Shown here piece by piece: positions 8,795 to 20,808 of a stretch of DNA of 64,000 nucleotides; the first letter of the stretch is position 1; every line of letters starts with the position of its first letter. The DNA is from Noviherbaspirillum humi (lineage in GTDB: Bacteria; Pseudomonadota; Gammaproteobacteria; Burkholderiales; Burkholderiaceae_D): NCBI RefSeq assembly GCF_900188095.1, contig NZ_FZOT01000006.1, positions 124,001 to 188,000 of the forward strand, written 5' to 3'. The notes under the pieces are model-generated. The model saw nothing but the letters and a program-made list of their open reading frames with translations, did no database searches and was not told the origin of the DNA. Made by a program: the position numbers and the translations under genes.

Positions 8795-11221
8795 ATGTCC
8801 AACGAAGTAATCAATGCAGGATTCGACGGCACGACGTACGTCGCGTCCTTCGAAAAACTGCGCATGACGGATGTGGAGCTGGTAGGCGGCAAGAATGCGT
8901 CCCTCGGCGAAATGATCAGCCAGCTCGCCGGCGCCGGGGTGCGCGTGCCGGGCGGCTTCGCCACCACCGCCAAGGCCTTCCGCGATTTCCTTGAATATGC
9001 GCCTCCGGGCCATGCCACGCTGGCCCAGCGCATCCACGAGCGCCTGGAGTCGCTCAACGTGGATGACGTGCGCGCCCTCGCCGAAGCCGGCGCCGAAATC
9101 CGCAAATGGATCGTCGAAACGCCGTTCCAGCCGCGCCTGGAAGAGGAGATCCGCCAGTTCTACGATCACCTTGTGGCCGGCTCCGCCGCTGAAATGTCCT
9201 TCGCCGTCCGCTCCTCCGCAACCGCCGAAGACCTGCCGGACGCTTCCTTCGCCGGCCAGCAGGAAACCTTCCTCAACGTGGTCGGCATCGACAACGTGTT
9301 GGAAGCCATCAAACACGTGTTCGCTTCGCTCTACAACGACCGCGCTATCTCCTACCGCGTGCACAAGGGCTTCACCCACAGCGAAGTGGCGCTGTCGGCC
9401 GGCGTGCAGCGCATGGTGCGCTCCGACATCGGCGCCGCCGGCGTCATGTTCACGCTCGACACCGAATCGGGCTTCCAGGACGTGGTCTTCATCACCTCCA
9501 GCTACGGCCTCGGCGAGACGGTGGTGCAGGGCGCAGTCAACCCGGACGAGTTCTACGTTCACAAGCCGATGCTGGAGCAGGGCAAGCTGCCCATCATCCG
9601 CCGCAACATCGGTTCCAAGCTGATCAAGATGGAATTCACCGGCGAAGCGAAAGCCGGACGCTCGGTCAAGACCGTCGACGTGCCCATCGAACTGCGCAAT
9701 CGCTATTCGCTCAACGACCAGGAAATCGTCGAACTCGCCCGCTACGCGATGATCATCGAAAAGCACTATGCGCGCCCGATGGACATCGAGTGGGGCAAGG
9801 ATGGCCGTGACGGCCAGCTCTACATACTGCAGGCGCGTCCGGAAACGGTAAAGTCGCAGCAGAAGGGCACCGACGCCCAGCAGCGTTTCCGCCTGAAGGG
9901 CAGCGGCAATGTGCTGGCCTCCGGCCGCGCGATCGGCCAGAAGATCGGCGCCGGCCCGGTGCGGGTGATCCGCGATCCGGCCGAAATGGAGCGCGTGCAG
10001 CCCGGCGACGTGCTGGTGGCCGACATGACCGACCCCAACTGGGAGCCGGTGATGAAGCGCGCCGCCGCCATCGTCACCAACCGCGGCGGCCGCACCTGCC
10101 ACGCGGCGATCATCGCGCGCGAACTCGGCGTGCCGGCGGTGGTCGGCTGCGGCAACGCCACCGACATGCTGAAGGACGGCACCCTGGTGACGGTCTCCTG
10201 CGCCGAGGGCGACGAAGGCAAGATCTACGACGGCCTGCTCGAAACCGAAGTGACCGAAGTGGCCAGCGGCGAACTGCCGAAGCTGCCGCTGAAGATCATG
10301 ATGAACGTCGGCAATCCGCAGCTCGCCTTCGACTTCCAGTCGATCCCGAATGGCGGCGTCGGGCTGGCCCGCCTCGAGTTCATCATCAACAACAACATCG
10401 GGGTGCATCCCAAGGCCATCCTGGAGTACCCGAACATCGATCCGGACCTGAAGAAGGCGGTCGAGTCGGTGGCCCGCGGCCATGCCTCGCCGCGCGCTTT
10501 CTACGTCGACAAGCTGGCTGAAGGCGTTGCCACCATCGGCGCCGCCTTCTGGCCCAAGCCGGTGATCGTTCGCCTGTCCGACTTCAAGTCCAACGAGTAC
10601 AAGAAGCTGATCGGCGGTTCCCGCTATGAGCCGGACGAAGAAAATCCGATGCTCGGCTTCCGCGGCGCCGCGCGCTACCTGGCGCCGGACTTCGCCGAGT
10701 CCTTTGAAATGGAGTGCCGCGCGATGAAGCGCGTGCGCGACGAGATGGGCCTCACCAACGTCGAAATCATGGTGCCGTTCGTCCGCACCCTGGGCCAGGC
10801 GAAGAAGGTGGTCGAGCTGCTGGCGAAATACGGCCTCAAGCGCGGCGAGAACGGCCTGCGCCTGATCATGATGTGCGAAGTGCCGTCCAACGCCATCTTG
10901 GCCGAGCAGTTCCTCGATTACTTCGACGGTTTCTCGATCGGCTCGAACGACCTGACCCAGCTAACGCTCGGACTGGATCGCGACTCCGGCATGGAGCTCC
11001 TGGCGGCAGACTTCGATGAGCGCGACGAGGCGGTGAGGGCACTGCTGTCGCGCGCCATCAAGGCTTGCGTCGGCAAGGGCAAGTACGTCGGCATCTGCGG
11101 CCAGGGGCCGTCCGACCATCCCGACTTCGCCGAGTGGCTGATGAAGGAGGGCATCGGTTCGATCTCCCTGAATCCCGACACGGTGATCGATACCTGGCAG
11201 AAGCTCGCTTCGGCCCAGTAA
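8795..11221 (+). CDS. ppsA: Phosphoenolpyruvate synthase
   Basis: 808-residue pyruvate, water dikinase that makes PEP from pyruvate and ATP for gluconeogenesis. Start at ATG 8795 ([12 protein letters not shown]); the long open frame upstream to 8669 has no family character. Domains in order: N-terminal ATP-grasp nucleotide-binding domain (residues ~15-350, with [10 protein letters not shown]), swivelling phosphohistidine domain with [14 protein letters not shown] (catalytic His436), and C-terminal TIM-barrel PEP-binding domain ([16 protein letters not shown], catalytic-Cys segment [14 protein letters not shown]). It is transcribed away from ppsR. A strong terminator follows about 200 bases downstream. 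Confidence 0.96.
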   Translation: MSNEVINAGFDGTTYVASFEKLRMTDVELVGGKNASLGEMISQLAGAGVRVPGGFATTAKAFRDFLEYAPPGHATLAQRIHERLESLNVDDVRALAEAGAEIRKWIVETPFQPRLEEEIRQFYDHLVAGSAAEMSFAVRSSATAEDLPDASFAGQQETFLNVVGIDNVLEAIKHVFASLYNDRAISYRVHKGFTHSEVALSAGVQRMVRSDIGAAGVMFTLDTESGFQDVVFITSSYGLGETVVQGAVNPDEFYVHKPMLEQGKLPIIRRNIGSKLIKMEFTGEAKAGRSVKTVDVPIELRNRYSLNDQEIVELARYAMIIEKHYARPMDIEWGKDGRDGQLYILQARPETVKSQQKGTDAQQRFRLKGSGNVLASGRAIGQKIGAGPVRVIRDPAEMERVQPGDVLVADMTDPNWEPVMKRAAAIVTNRGGRTCHAAIIARELGVPAVVGCGNATDMLKDGTLVTVSCAEGDEGKIYDGLLETEVTEVASGELPKLPLKIMMNVGNPQLAFDFQSIPNGGVGLARLEFIINNNIGVHPKAILEYPNIDPDLKKAVESVARGHASPRAFYVDKLAEGVATIGAAFWPKPVIVRLSDFKSNEYKKLIGGSRYEPDEENPMLGFRGAARYLAPDFAESFEMECRAMKRVRDEMGLTNVEIMVPFVRTLGQAKKVVELLAKYGLKRGENGLRLIMMCEVPSNAILAEQFLDYFDGFSIGSNDLTQLTLGLDRDSGMELLAADFDERDEAVRALLSRAIKACVGKGKYVGICGQGPSDHPDFAEWLMKEGIGSISLNPDTVIDTWQKLASAQ

Positions 11222-11418
11222 ATCTGCTTGACGTTTGATGACATTCGGCTGCAGCGCCGGATGTCATCCGAATGGAAGCGTGAAGCGCTATAAGCGGTGT
11301 TGTAATGAGACACAAGCCACACGATACGCATTGATCAAGAGAAATTTTTCACTTAGACTTCAGGGCAGCTTGTAAGCACCCGACAATAAACAAAAACAGC
11401 AGTAAATTTTGCTTATTG

Positions 11419-11453
11419 AACCCCTGCTGCCTCCGGTAGCAGGGGTTTTTTCT
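11419..11453 (+). terminator. Rho-independent terminator downstream of ppsA
   Basis: A perfect 10-base stem, AACCCCTGCT (11419-11428) with AGCAGGGGTT (11438-11447), around a 9-base loop and followed by a T-run. It ends ppsA transcription or an unrecognised transcript in the 276-base gap; no open frame or RNA gene was recognised between 11222 and 11418. nfeD starts 45 bases later. Confidence 0.85.
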
Positions 11454-11497
11454 TTTCCGGGCAGCTGGTCCGATACACGGCCCGCATGGGAGGCGTT

Positions 11498-11926
11498 ATG
11501 GATGCATGGATGGTCTGGATCATCATGGCAGGCACCCTGATCCTCTTCGAACTTTTCACAGGCACCTTCTACCTGCTGATGATCGGGTTGGCTGCCGCTG
11601 CGGGCGGCATCGCAGCCTTTGCGGGCCTTTCTCCCAACATTCAATTCGGCATCGCCGCCGTGGTCGGCGTGATGGCCACCTACGCCTTGCGGCGAAGCCG
11701 ATTCGGCCATCAACGCCGCATGGAGGCCAGCCGCAATCGCGACGTCAACCTCGACATCGGGCAGCCGCTCACCGTCCATCAATGGCAGGTGGAGGGCGGC
11801 CTGCATACCGCCCGCGCCATGTACCGCGGCGCCATGTGGGATGTGGAATTGCGGCATGGCGTCGCGCCGCGCGATGGCTCCTTCACTATCTGCGAAGTCA
11901 AGGGTAACCGTCTGGTCGTCGAATAA
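11498..11926 (+). CDS. NfeD-family membrane protein
   Basis: 142-residue short NfeD-type protein. Two or three hydrophobic helices occupy residues ~2-70 (WMVWIIMAGTLILFELF, then FYLLMIGLAAAAGGIAAFAG and a third). A soluble C-terminal OB-fold domain follows (residues ~85-142, ending EVKGNRLVVE). Start ATG 11498 is preferred over ATG 11486 because GGGAGG lies just before it. Short NfeD proteins are nearly always encoded next to a stomatin/SPFH gene, as here 16 bases downstream, and are thought to act with it in membrane microdomains. Confidence 0.88.
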   Translation: MDAWMVWIIMAGTLILFELFTGTFYLLMIGLAAAAGGIAAFAGLSPNIQFGIAAVVGVMATYALRRSRFGHQRRMEASRNRDVNLDIGQPLTVHQWQVEGGLHTARAMYRGAMWDVELRHGVAPRDGSFTICEVKGNRLVVE

Positions 11927-11942
11927 TCGGAAAGGAGCTGCA

Positions 11943-12869
11943 ATGGAACTGAACTTCGGAAGCGTCAGCCTCGTCATCTTCATCATTGCGGTCGCCTTCG
12001 TGGTGAAGTCGTTCGCGGTGGTGCCGCAGCAGCATGCATGGGTGGTCGAACGTCTCGGCCGCTATCACGGCACGCTGTCGCCAGGGCTTAATTTCGTGCT
12101 GCCCTTCATTGACCGCGTCGCCTACAAACATTCGTTGAAGGAGATCCCGCTCGACGTGCCGAGCCAGATATGCATCACCAAGGACAACACCCAGCTGCAG
12201 GTGGACGGCATTTTGTATTTCCAGGTGACCGACGCGATGCGCGCCTCCTATGGCTCTTCCAACTATATTGCCGCCATCACCCAACTGGCCCAGACCACGC
12301 TTAGATCGGTAATCGGCCGGATGGAACTGGACCGCACCTTCGAAGAACGCGACCACATCAACAAGACCATCGTCGCCGCCATCGACGAATCCGCCACCAA
12401 CTGGGGCGTAAAGGTGCTGCGCTACGAGATCAAGGACTTGACGCCGCCGAAGGAAATCCTGCACGCGATGCAGGCGCAGATCACCGCCGAACGGGAGAAG
12501 CGGGCGCTGATCGCCGCTTCCGAAGGCCGCCGCCAGGAGCAAATCAATATCGCCAGCGGCGAGCGGGAAGCCTCCATCGCACGATCCGAAGGCGAGAAGC
12601 AGGCCGCCATCAACCGCGCCCAGGGCCAGGCGGCTGCCATCGTGGCCATCGCCGATGCGAGCGCCGAGGCGCTGCGCAAGACAGGCGCCGCCATCCGGGA
12701 GCCGGGCGGCAGCGATGCGGTCAATCTGAAGGTGGCGGAACAGTATGTGAATGCGTTTGCTCAACTCGCCCGGACCAACAATTCCATCATCGTGCCGGCC
12801 AATCTGAGCGACATCAGCGGCTTGATCGCCGGCGCCATGCAGGTCGTGAAAAGCCAGCGGCCAGGCTAA
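11943..12869 (+). CDS. qmcA: Stomatin/prohibitin-family (SPFH) protein, QmcA-like
   Basis: 308-residue SPFH/band-7 protein, an inner-membrane scaffold associated in other bacteria with quality control by FtsH. Start ATG 11943 follows AAAGGAG. An N-terminal anchor (residues ~7-28) is followed by the band-7 domain (VVPQQHAWVVERLGRYHGTL onward, to about residue 200). Then comes an Ala/Glu/Lys-rich coiled coil (residues ~180-255) and a C-terminal segment. Forms an operon with the upstream nfeD gene. The specific physiological role in this organism is not visible. Confidence 0.88.
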   Translation: MELNFGSVSLVIFIIAVAFVVKSFAVVPQQHAWVVERLGRYHGTLSPGLNFVLPFIDRVAYKHSLKEIPLDVPSQICITKDNTQLQVDGILYFQVTDAMRASYGSSNYIAAITQLAQTTLRSVIGRMELDRTFEERDHINKTIVAAIDESATNWGVKVLRYEIKDLTPPKEILHAMQAQITAEREKRALIAASEGRRQEQINIASGEREASIARSEGEKQAAINRAQGQAAAIVAIADASAEALRKTGAAIREPGGSDAVNLKVAEQYVNAFAQLARTNNSIIVPANLSDISGLIAGAMQVVKSQRPG

Positions 12870-12903
12870 GCCGGCAAGCGCAGCGTTTGCTCGCCGCTGT
12901 CGA

Positions 12904-12941
12904 CTTCCGAATGACGGCCGGGACCATCCGGCCTTCGGAAG
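12904..12941. terminator. Hairpin between convergent qmcA and smpB
   Basis: CTTCCGAA (12904-12911) pairs with TTCGGAAG (12934-12941), and inside it GGCCGG (12916-12921) pairs with CCGGCC (12928-12933). A TGAC bulge sits on one side. It lies 35-49 bases beyond each converging gene. No T-run follows on either strand, so it could be a bidirectional transcript-end hairpin rather than a classical terminator. Confidence 0.4.
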
Positions 12942-12990
12942 GATATGGCATCTCAATCAAACGGACCGGTCGTCCGCGCGGAACACCGCC

Positions 12991-13440
12991 TTAACGGCGG
13001 TTCTGCTTCATGATGGATTGCTTCTCGCGCTGCCAGTCGCGCTGCTTCTCGGTCTCGCGCTTGTCATGCTGCTTCTTGCCCTTGGCAAGGCCGATCTCGC
13101 ACTTGATCCGCCCTTTGGTGTAGTGGAGGTTGAGCGGCACCAGGGTATAGCCGGCGCGTTCCACCTTGCCGATCAGCTTGCTGATTTCGTCGCCATTAAG
13201 TAGCAGCTTGCGGGTGCGCACCGGATCCGGATGAATATGGGTGGAAGCCGTCGGCAGGGGGCTGATATGGGCGCCGAACAGGAACACTTCGCCCTTGCGC
13301 ACGATGACGTAAGCCTCTTTAAGTTGCACCCGTCCGGCGCGAACCGATTTCACCTCCCAGCCCTCGAGCACCATGCCTGCTTCGAAGCGCTCCTCGATGA
13401 AGTAATCGAAGAAGGCCTTTTTATTGTCGACTATGCTCAT
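12991..13440 (-). CDS. smpB: tmRNA-binding protein SmpB
   Basis: 149-residue SmpB, which delivers tmRNA to stalled ribosomes in trans-translation. Beta-barrel core (residues ~1-120) contains the family segment [19 protein letters not shown] and the [11 protein letters not shown] and [18 protein letters not shown] regions. The C-terminal tail ([20 protein letters not shown]) is the basic extension that enters the mRNA channel. Divergent from ratA, a common arrangement in beta- and gammaproteobacteria. The tmRNA gene itself is not in the window. Confidence 0.96.
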   Translation of the reverse strand: MSIVDNKKAFFDYFIEERFEAGMVLEGWEVKSVRAGRVQLKEAYVIVRKGEVFLFGAHISPLPTASTHIHPDPVRTRKLLLNGDEISKLIGKVERAGYTLVPLNLHYTKGRIKCEIGLAKGKKQHDKRETEKQRDWQREKQSIMKQNRR

Positions 13441-13508
13441 GAGCTATATGAAGAATTCCGGGTCGGTTAGAATGCGGGGTTCACATTTTAACAAACGGTG
13501 TCTCTTCG

Positions 13509-13949
13509 ATGGCGGTGGTGCACAAGACAGTTCTCCTGGGATACAGCGCAGAGCAGATGTTCACGCTGGTCGATCGGGTCGAGGATTATCCCAAGTTCCT
13601 GCCTTGGTGCGGCGGCGTCGATGTAAAGACCCGGGAAGCGAACCGCCTGGTGGCCACGCTGGCGATCAACTATCACGGCATCAAGCAAAGCTTCACCACC
13701 GAGAACACCAACACGCCACCGACGCAGATGAAGATGCGCTTGCTGGAGGGGCCGTTCAAGCACCTGGACGGCACCTGGAACTTCAAGCCGCTGCGCGAAG
13801 ACGCCTGCAAGATCGAGTTCAATCTCCACTATGAATTTTCCAGCCGGCTCCTCGAAGGCATCATTGGTCCGGTCTTCAACATGATCGCCAACAGCTTTGT
13901 CGATTCCTTCTGCAAGCGTGCGGACGCGGTCTATGGCAAATCCGCCTGA
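13509..13949 (+). CDS. ratA: RatA/COQ10-family START-domain protein
   Basis: 146-residue protein of the polyketide-cyclase/START superfamily (COQ10-like). The family segment VEDYPKFLPWCGGV and the C-terminal helix FVDSFCKRADAVYG are clear. E. coli RatA was described as an inhibitor of 70S ribosome assembly, and homologues may instead bind ubiquinone; sequence alone does not decide. It is divergent from smpB (68-base gap with a TAGAAT -10-like hexamer at 13468-13473) and overlaps the next gene, rnfH, by 17 bases, the standard ratA-rnfH pair. Confidence 0.88.
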   Translation: MAVVHKTVLLGYSAEQMFTLVDRVEDYPKFLPWCGGVDVKTREANRLVATLAINYHGIKQSFTTENTNTPPTQMKMRLLEGPFKHLDGTWNFKPLREDACKIEFNLHYEFSSRLLEGIIGPVFNMIANSFVDSFCKRADAVYGKSA

Positions 13950-14232
13950 GATCACCGTCGAGGTTTGCTACGCCCGGCCGGATGGCGTCTTCCTGAAGGA
14001 ACTCCGCCTGCCGGAGGCGGGCACCCTGCAGCAGGCCATCATCGCCAGCGGTGTTCTGGGTGCACATCCGGAAATCGACCTGGAAAGTGCGAGGGTCGGC
14101 GTCTTCGGCAAGCTCAAGACGCTTGATGCGGTGCTGCGGGACCGGGATAGGGTAGAGATATACCGCCCGCTGCTGGCCGACCCCAAGGAGTCGCGACGGC
14201 AGCGTGCCGCCAAGCGGCATGCGGAGAAATGA
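13933..14232 (+). CDS. rnfH: RnfH-family ubiquitin-like protein (RatB)
   Basis: 99-residue RnfH/UPF0125 protein with a predicted beta-grasp fold. Start ATG 13933 (MANPPEITVEVCYA) lies inside the end of ratA; the longer in-frame start at 13897 adds residues outside family length. Family features: ITVEVCYARPDGVFLKELRL, the VGVFGKLKTLDAVLRDRDRVEIYRPL block and a basic C-terminus. Function is unknown although the family name comes from Rnf electron-transport operons; here it accompanies ratA, as in E. coli. Confidence 0.88.
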   Translation: MANPPEITVEVCYARPDGVFLKELRLPEAGTLQQAIIASGVLGAHPEIDLESARVGVFGKLKTLDAVLRDRDRVEIYRPLLADPKESRRQRAAKRHAEK

Positions 14233-14274
14233 GGCGTCGTCGGCGGCTTGGCGCCAGGGACGATTCGACAGCCG

Positions 14275-14820
14275 CTAGTTGGCGCAGCGTGCTGCCATGT
14301 CGCGGGTTTCACGCAGCTCCTGCTGCACCTGTTCCTCGCTGAGGTAATTCCTTTCGCCGTTCTTGTCCAGCCTGGCCACCCGGCCTCCAGCCTCCAAGGT
14401 TTTCTGATAGCCGCGAATGCGCTCGCAATTGCGGGCGCGGCTGGCGGCATCCGCTTCCTGCTCGCTCCGTTTCTTTTCCTGCTCCGCTGCCTCGATGCGC
14501 CGCTTCTGGAATTCGGCATTGCGCTCGGCGATGGTCTGTGGCTGCTTTTTCTTGTCTGCACCCTCGGCTGCAGCGTCGGTACCCGGCTTGACAGCATCCG
14601 CACTTGCCGTTTCGACGCCCGTCCGTGTCTCGTGCTGTTTCGCGCCGCCCGGCGCCTTGTGGATGCGCGAAGCCGACACATCGGGCGGGGGCGGACGGTC
14701 GGAATACTGACGCACCCCGCGTTCGTCGGTCCAGGCGTATTGCGCTGACGCGGAAAGGGAAGCGCTGAGCGCGAGCAGGGCGGTGCCTGAAAGCGCGATT
14801 TTCTGCAGAAGATTTTTCAT
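14275..14820 (-). CDS. DUF4124-domain periplasmic protein
   Basis: 181-residue exported protein. Start at the ATG ending at 14820 gives a signal peptide (MKNLLQKIALSGTALLALSA, cleavage near SASAQ); an upstream in-frame start adds 30 non-signal residues. The mature N-terminus (YAWTDERGVRQYSDRPPPPD) is the DUF4124 motif. A Lys/Glu/Ala-rich coiled-coil region follows, then a conserved tail with two Cys residues (RARNCERIRGY and the C-terminal MAARCAN) that could form a disulphide. Role unknown. It is convergent with rnfH and divergent from guaB. Confidence 0.8.
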   Translation of the reverse strand: MKNLLQKIALSGTALLALSASLSASAQYAWTDERGVRQYSDRPPPPDVSASRIHKAPGGAKQHETRTGVETASADAVKPGTDAAAEGADKKKQPQTIAERNAEFQKRRIEAAEQEKKRSEQEADAASRARNCERIRGYQKTLEAGGRVARLDKNGERNYLSEEQVQQELRETRDMAARCAN

Positions 14821-14948
14821 AAAAAATTGCCCATGAGGAACGAAACGATTTCGCCATGCTTCGTCGCCCCTGTCAACGAAAGACGCTGTCAAAACCAGCC
14901 ATATTGCCAAATTTCCGCGTGAAAACCACGAGCAACTAGCCTTTTCTG

Positions 14949-16441
<1,493 letters not shown>

Positions 16442-16462
16442 GCGTTCCCGCCGCGTCTCGCG

Positions 16463-16497
16463 TGCCCGATTGGTTCTCGTGGCCAATCGGGCATTTG
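16463..16497 (+). terminator. Hairpin between guaB and guaA
   Basis: A perfect 11-base stem (TGCCCGATTGG at 16463-16473, CCAATCGGGCA at 16483-16493) with a 9-base loop. It is followed only by TTTGCATT. It looks like a weak intrinsic terminator that would lower guaA read-through from the guaB promoter. Confidence 0.55.
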
Positions 16498-16599
16498 CAT
16501 TGATGCCGGCCTGCTTCTTTGGAAGGCCGGCGGCGAATTTTCAGCCTGCTGACAGCATGTCGGCAGGCGACCAAGATCTCAACATCATCCTAGCAATCC

Positions 16600-18186
16600 A
16601 TGTCCAGCCATTCGAAAATCCTCATCCTCGATTTCGGTTCCCAGGTCACGCAGCTGATCGCGCGCCGCGTGCGCGAAGCCGGCGTCTTTTCCGAAGTCTT
16701 TCCCTATGACGTCAGCAACGAATTCGTGCGCGACTACGGCGCCGCCGGCATCATCCTGTCAGGCGGGCCGAATTCGGTGACCGAGGGCGACACGCCGCGC
16801 GCGCCGCAAGCGGTGTTCGAGCTGGGCGTGCCGGTGCTGGGCATCTGCTACGGCATGCAAACCATGGCGGCGCAGCTCGGCGGCAAGGTCGAGAACGGCA
16901 AGGTGCGCGAGTTCGGCTACGCGGAAGTGCGCGCCCGCGGCCATACCGCGCTGCTCAACGGCATTAGCGACTTCGTCACCGACGAGGGCCACGGCATGCT
17001 CAAGGTCTGGATGAGCCATGGCGACAAGGTCAACGAAATGCCGCCCGGCTTCAAGCTGATGGCCTCCACCGAGAGCTGCCCGATCGCCGGCATGGCAGAC
17101 GAGGAGCGCCGCCTGTATGCGGTGCAGTTCCATCCGGAAGTCACCCATACCCAGCAGGGCAAGGCCATGATCAGCCGCTTCGTGCACGAGATCTGCGGCT
17201 GCAAGTCGGACTGGAACATGCCCGACTACATCGCCGAAGCGATGGAAGCCATCCGCGCCCAGGTGGGCGACGATGAAGTCATCCTCGGCCTGTCCGGCGG
17301 CGTCGACAGCAGCGTGGCGGCGGCGCTGATCCATCGCGCCATCGGCGACCAGCTGACCTGTGTCTTCGTCGACCACGGCCTGCTGCGCCTGGATGAAGGC
17401 ACCATGGTGATGAACATGTTCGGCAAGAATCTCGGCGTGAAGGTCATCCACGTCGACGCCACCGAGCAGTTCATGGGCCATCTCGCCGGCGTGACCGATC
17501 CTGAAGCCAAGCGCAAGATCATCGGCCGCGAATTCGTCGAGGTGTTCCAGGCCCAGGCCGGCAAGCTCAAGAGCGCCAAGTGGCTGGCCCAGGGCACCAT
17601 CTATCCCGACGTGATCGAGAGTGCCGGCAAGGGCAAGAAGACCGCCCACACCATCAAGAGCCACCACAATGTCGGCGGCCTGCCGGAAACCCTGAACCTG
17701 AAGCTGCTGGAACCGCTGCGCGAACTGTTCAAGGACGAGGTGCGGGAGCTCGGCGTGGCGCTCGGCCTGCCGCACGACATGGTGTACCGTCATCCCTTCC
17801 CGGGTCCGGGCCTGGGCGTGCGCATCCTCGGCGAAGTGAAGAAGGAGTATGCCGACCTGCTGCGCCGCGCCGACGCCATCTTCATCGAAGAGCTGCGCGC
17901 GGCGAAGGACGAGGAAGGCAAGTCCTGGTACGACAAGACCAGCCAGGCCTTCACCGTGTTCCTGCCGGTGAAGTCGGTCGGCGTGATGGGCGACGGCCGC
18001 ACCTACGAATACGTGGTGGCGCTGCGCGCGGTGCAGACCCAAGATTTCATGACGGCGCATTGGGCGCACCTGCCGCACGAGCTGCTCGGCCGCGTCTCGA
18101 ACCGCATCATCAACGAAGTGCGCGGCATCAACCGCGTGGTCTACGATATCTCCGGCAAGCCGCCGGCGACCATCGAGTGGGAATAA
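16600..18186 (+). CDS. guaA: GMP synthase (glutamine-hydrolysing)
   Basis: 528-residue GMP synthetase converting XMP to GMP with glutamine and ATP. Class I glutamine amidotransferase domain (residues ~1-200) with [10 protein letters not shown] (nucleophile Cys83) and the His-Glu pair in [13 protein letters not shown]-pyrophosphatase domain with the PP-loop [14 protein letters not shown] (residues ~225-245). C-terminal dimerisation domain ending IEWE. It directly follows guaB, completing the two-step IMP-to-GMP branch. Confidence 0.97.
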   Translation: MSSHSKILILDFGSQVTQLIARRVREAGVFSEVFPYDVSNEFVRDYGAAGIILSGGPNSVTEGDTPRAPQAVFELGVPVLGICYGMQTMAAQLGGKVENGKVREFGYAEVRARGHTALLNGISDFVTDEGHGMLKVWMSHGDKVNEMPPGFKLMASTESCPIAGMADEERRLYAVQFHPEVTHTQQGKAMISRFVHEICGCKSDWNMPDYIAEAMEAIRAQVGDDEVILGLSGGVDSSVAAALIHRAIGDQLTCVFVDHGLLRLDEGTMVMNMFGKNLGVKVIHVDATEQFMGHLAGVTDPEAKRKIIGREFVEVFQAQAGKLKSAKWLAQGTIYPDVIESAGKGKKTAHTIKSHHNVGGLPETLNLKLLEPLRELFKDEVRELGVALGLPHDMVYRHPFPGPGLGVRILGEVKKEYADLLRRADAIFIEELRAAKDEEGKSWYDKTSQAFTVFLPVKSVGVMGDGRTYEYVVALRAVQTQDFMTAHWAHLPHELLGRVSNRIINEVRGINRVVYDISGKPPATIEWE

Positions 18187-18207
18187 CTTTTTAAGCAGGG
18201 CAATGCG

Positions 18208-18843
18208 TTGACTTACAGCGTCAAGGAAATGTTTTACACCCTGCAGGGCGAGGGCACGCATGCCGGGCGCCCCGCGGTGTTCTGCCGGTTTTCCGGCTGC
18301 AATCTGTGGAGCGGAAGGGAAGCCGACCGCGCCACGGCGGTGTGCCGCTTTTGCGATACCGATTTCGTCGGCACCGATGGCGAGGGCGGCGGGAAGTTCG
18401 CGGCGGCGGCGGATCTCGCCGAGCGCATCGATTCATTCTGGCCGGCCGCCTACCCGCAGCGCAAATTCGTCGTCTTCACCGGCGGCGAGCCACTGCTGCA
18501 ACTCGATGCGCCGCTGCTGGAACAGGTGCATGCGCGCGGCTTCGAGGTGGCGATCGAATCCAACGGCACGCTGCCGGTGCCTGCCGGCGTTGACTGGGTA
18601 TGCATCAGTCCCAAGATCGGCTCCGAGCTCGTGGTGACAAAGGGCGACGAGCTGAAGGTGGTGATCCCGCAGCTCGGCCAGGACATCAGCCGTTACGAGA
18701 ACCTCGATTTCACCCATTTCTATCTGCAGGCCATGGATGGCCCCAAGGTCGAGGCCAACACCCGCCTCGCCATCGAAACCTGCAAGCAGCGCCCGCGCTG
18801 GAAGCTGAGCCTGCAAACCCATAAGCTGTTGCACATCCCCTGA
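18208..18843 (+). CDS. queE: 7-carboxy-7-deazaguanine synthase QueE
   Basis: 211-residue radical SAM enzyme that ring-contracts 6-carboxytetrahydropterin to CDG in queuosine synthesis. Start is TTG 18208, with GCAGGG upstream; the protein then begins with the family N-terminus (MTYSVKEMFYTLQGEGTHAG). The [4Fe-4S] cysteines are in the long-spacing form: Cys31, then Cys46 and Cys49 in AVCRFCDTDF. VFTGGEPLL is the SAM-binding GGE motif. queD, the preceding enzyme of the pathway, follows 8 bases later. Confidence 0.93.
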   Translation: MTYSVKEMFYTLQGEGTHAGRPAVFCRFSGCNLWSGREADRATAVCRFCDTDFVGTDGEGGGKFAAAADLAERIDSFWPAAYPQRKFVVFTGGEPLLQLDAPLLEQVHARGFEVAIESNGTLPVPAGVDWVCISPKIGSELVVTKGDELKVVIPQLGQDISRYENLDFTHFYLQAMDGPKVEANTRLAIETCKQRPRWKLSLQTHKLLHIP

Positions 18844-18851
18844 ACGCCGGC

Positions 18852-19788
<937 letters not shown>

Positions 19789-19896
19789 TGGCATGCCTAT
19801 TGCCTTCAAATGGCAGGCGCGCGGCGAGCACCATTTTGCACCATGACACCGCATGCACAGCGGCATCCGCATTTCGCGCTGACTGACGAGGAAAAC

Positions 19897-20808
19897 TTGC
19901 CAACTGTCCAAGCCAACGGCATCACCATCGCCTACGACACCATGGGCGATCCGCGCAACGAGACCATGCTCCTGATCGCCGGGCTCGGACTGCAGCTTAT
20001 CTCCTGGCCGGATGCGTTTTGCCAGGCGCTGGTGGCCCAGGGTTATCATCTGGTCCGCTTCGATAATCGCGACAGCGGCCTGTCATCGAAGATGCGCGAA
20101 ATGGGCAGGCCCAATCTCGCCATGGCCTTCGTCAGCTCCATGTTCCACATGCCGGTCAAGACGCCTTACACGCTCGACGACATGGCCGACGACGCGCTCG
20201 GCCTGCTCGACGCGCTCGGCATCGACAAGGCGCACATCATCGGCGTTTCCATGGGCGGCATGATCGGCCAGACCATCGCCGTCAAGGCGCCGCAGCGGGT
20301 GATTTCGCTGACTTCCATCATGTCCACCAGCGGCCGCCCGGGGCTCCCGGGGCCCACACTGGCAGCGAATGCAGCGCTGATGTCGCAGCCGAATAATCCA
20401 CGCGATATCGACAGCGTCATCGACCACATGGTGCGCACCTATCAGGTGCTTTCCAGCCCCGGCTATCCCACGCCGCCGGCTAGGCTGCGCGAGCAGGTGG
20501 CGGCCGAGATCAGACGAAGCCTCTATCCCAGCGGCACCGGGCGGCAACTGATGGCGATCGCCGCCGCCGGGGACCGCTGGCGGCAACTGCGCCATATCCA
20601 GGCGCCCACTCTGGTGATACACGGCAGCGACGATCCGCTGGTTCCCCTCGTTGCCGGACGGGATGCGGCCTTGCTCATACCCGGCGCCAAGTTCCATGAA
20701 GTCAAGGGCATGGGCCATGACCTGCCGCCCGGTCTCGACGTGATTCTCGCCGGCCTGATCGCCGCGCACTGCCGCGCGGCCGGCGACCCGGAGAGGCGCA
20801 GGGCCTGA
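19897..20808 (+). CDS. Alpha/beta hydrolase
   Basis: 303-residue alpha/beta-fold hydrolase. I choose TTG 19897, because GAGGA (19889-19893) precedes it by 3 bases and the product then begins at the domain edge (MPTVQANGITIAYDTMGD); ATG 19810 and 19843 add unconserved residues. Features: oxyanion region IAGLGLQL, nucleophile elbow IGVSMGGMIGQ (Ser), acid segment VIHGSDDPLVP, and the catalytic His in KGMGHDLPPG. Substrate unknown. Stops directly before the LD-carboxypeptidase start with no gap, so the two are co-expressed. Confidence 0.85.
   Translation: MPTVQANGITIAYDTMGDPRNETMLLIAGLGLQLISWPDAFCQALVAQGYHLVRFDNRDSGLSSKMREMGRPNLAMAFVSSMFHMPVKTPYTLDDMADDALGLLDALGIDKAHIIGVSMGGMIGQTIAVKAPQRVISLTSIMSTSGRPGLPGPTLAANAALMSQPNNPRDIDSVIDHMVRTYQVLSSPGYPTPPARLREQVAAEIRRSLYPSGTGRQLMAIAAAGDRWRQLRHIQAPTLVIHGSDDPLVPLVAGRDAALLIPGAKFHEVKGMGHDLPPGLDVILAGLIAAHCRAAGDPERRRA

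Noticed and set aside
8534-10483. 649-codon open frame on the minus strand opposite ppsA
   Set aside because: It mirrors the codon bias of ppsA; composition is His/Ala/Val-rich low-complexity typical of antisense frames in GC-rich genes, and ppsA is unmistakable.
11222-11418. Possible small RNA gene ending at the strong terminator after ppsA
   Set aside because: No convincing promoter or known RNA structure found; the stretch is more simply the ppsA 3' untranslated region.
16759-18261. 500-codon minus-strand open frame opposite guaA
   Set aside because: Antisense shadow of guaA, His/Ala/Val-rich, no motif.
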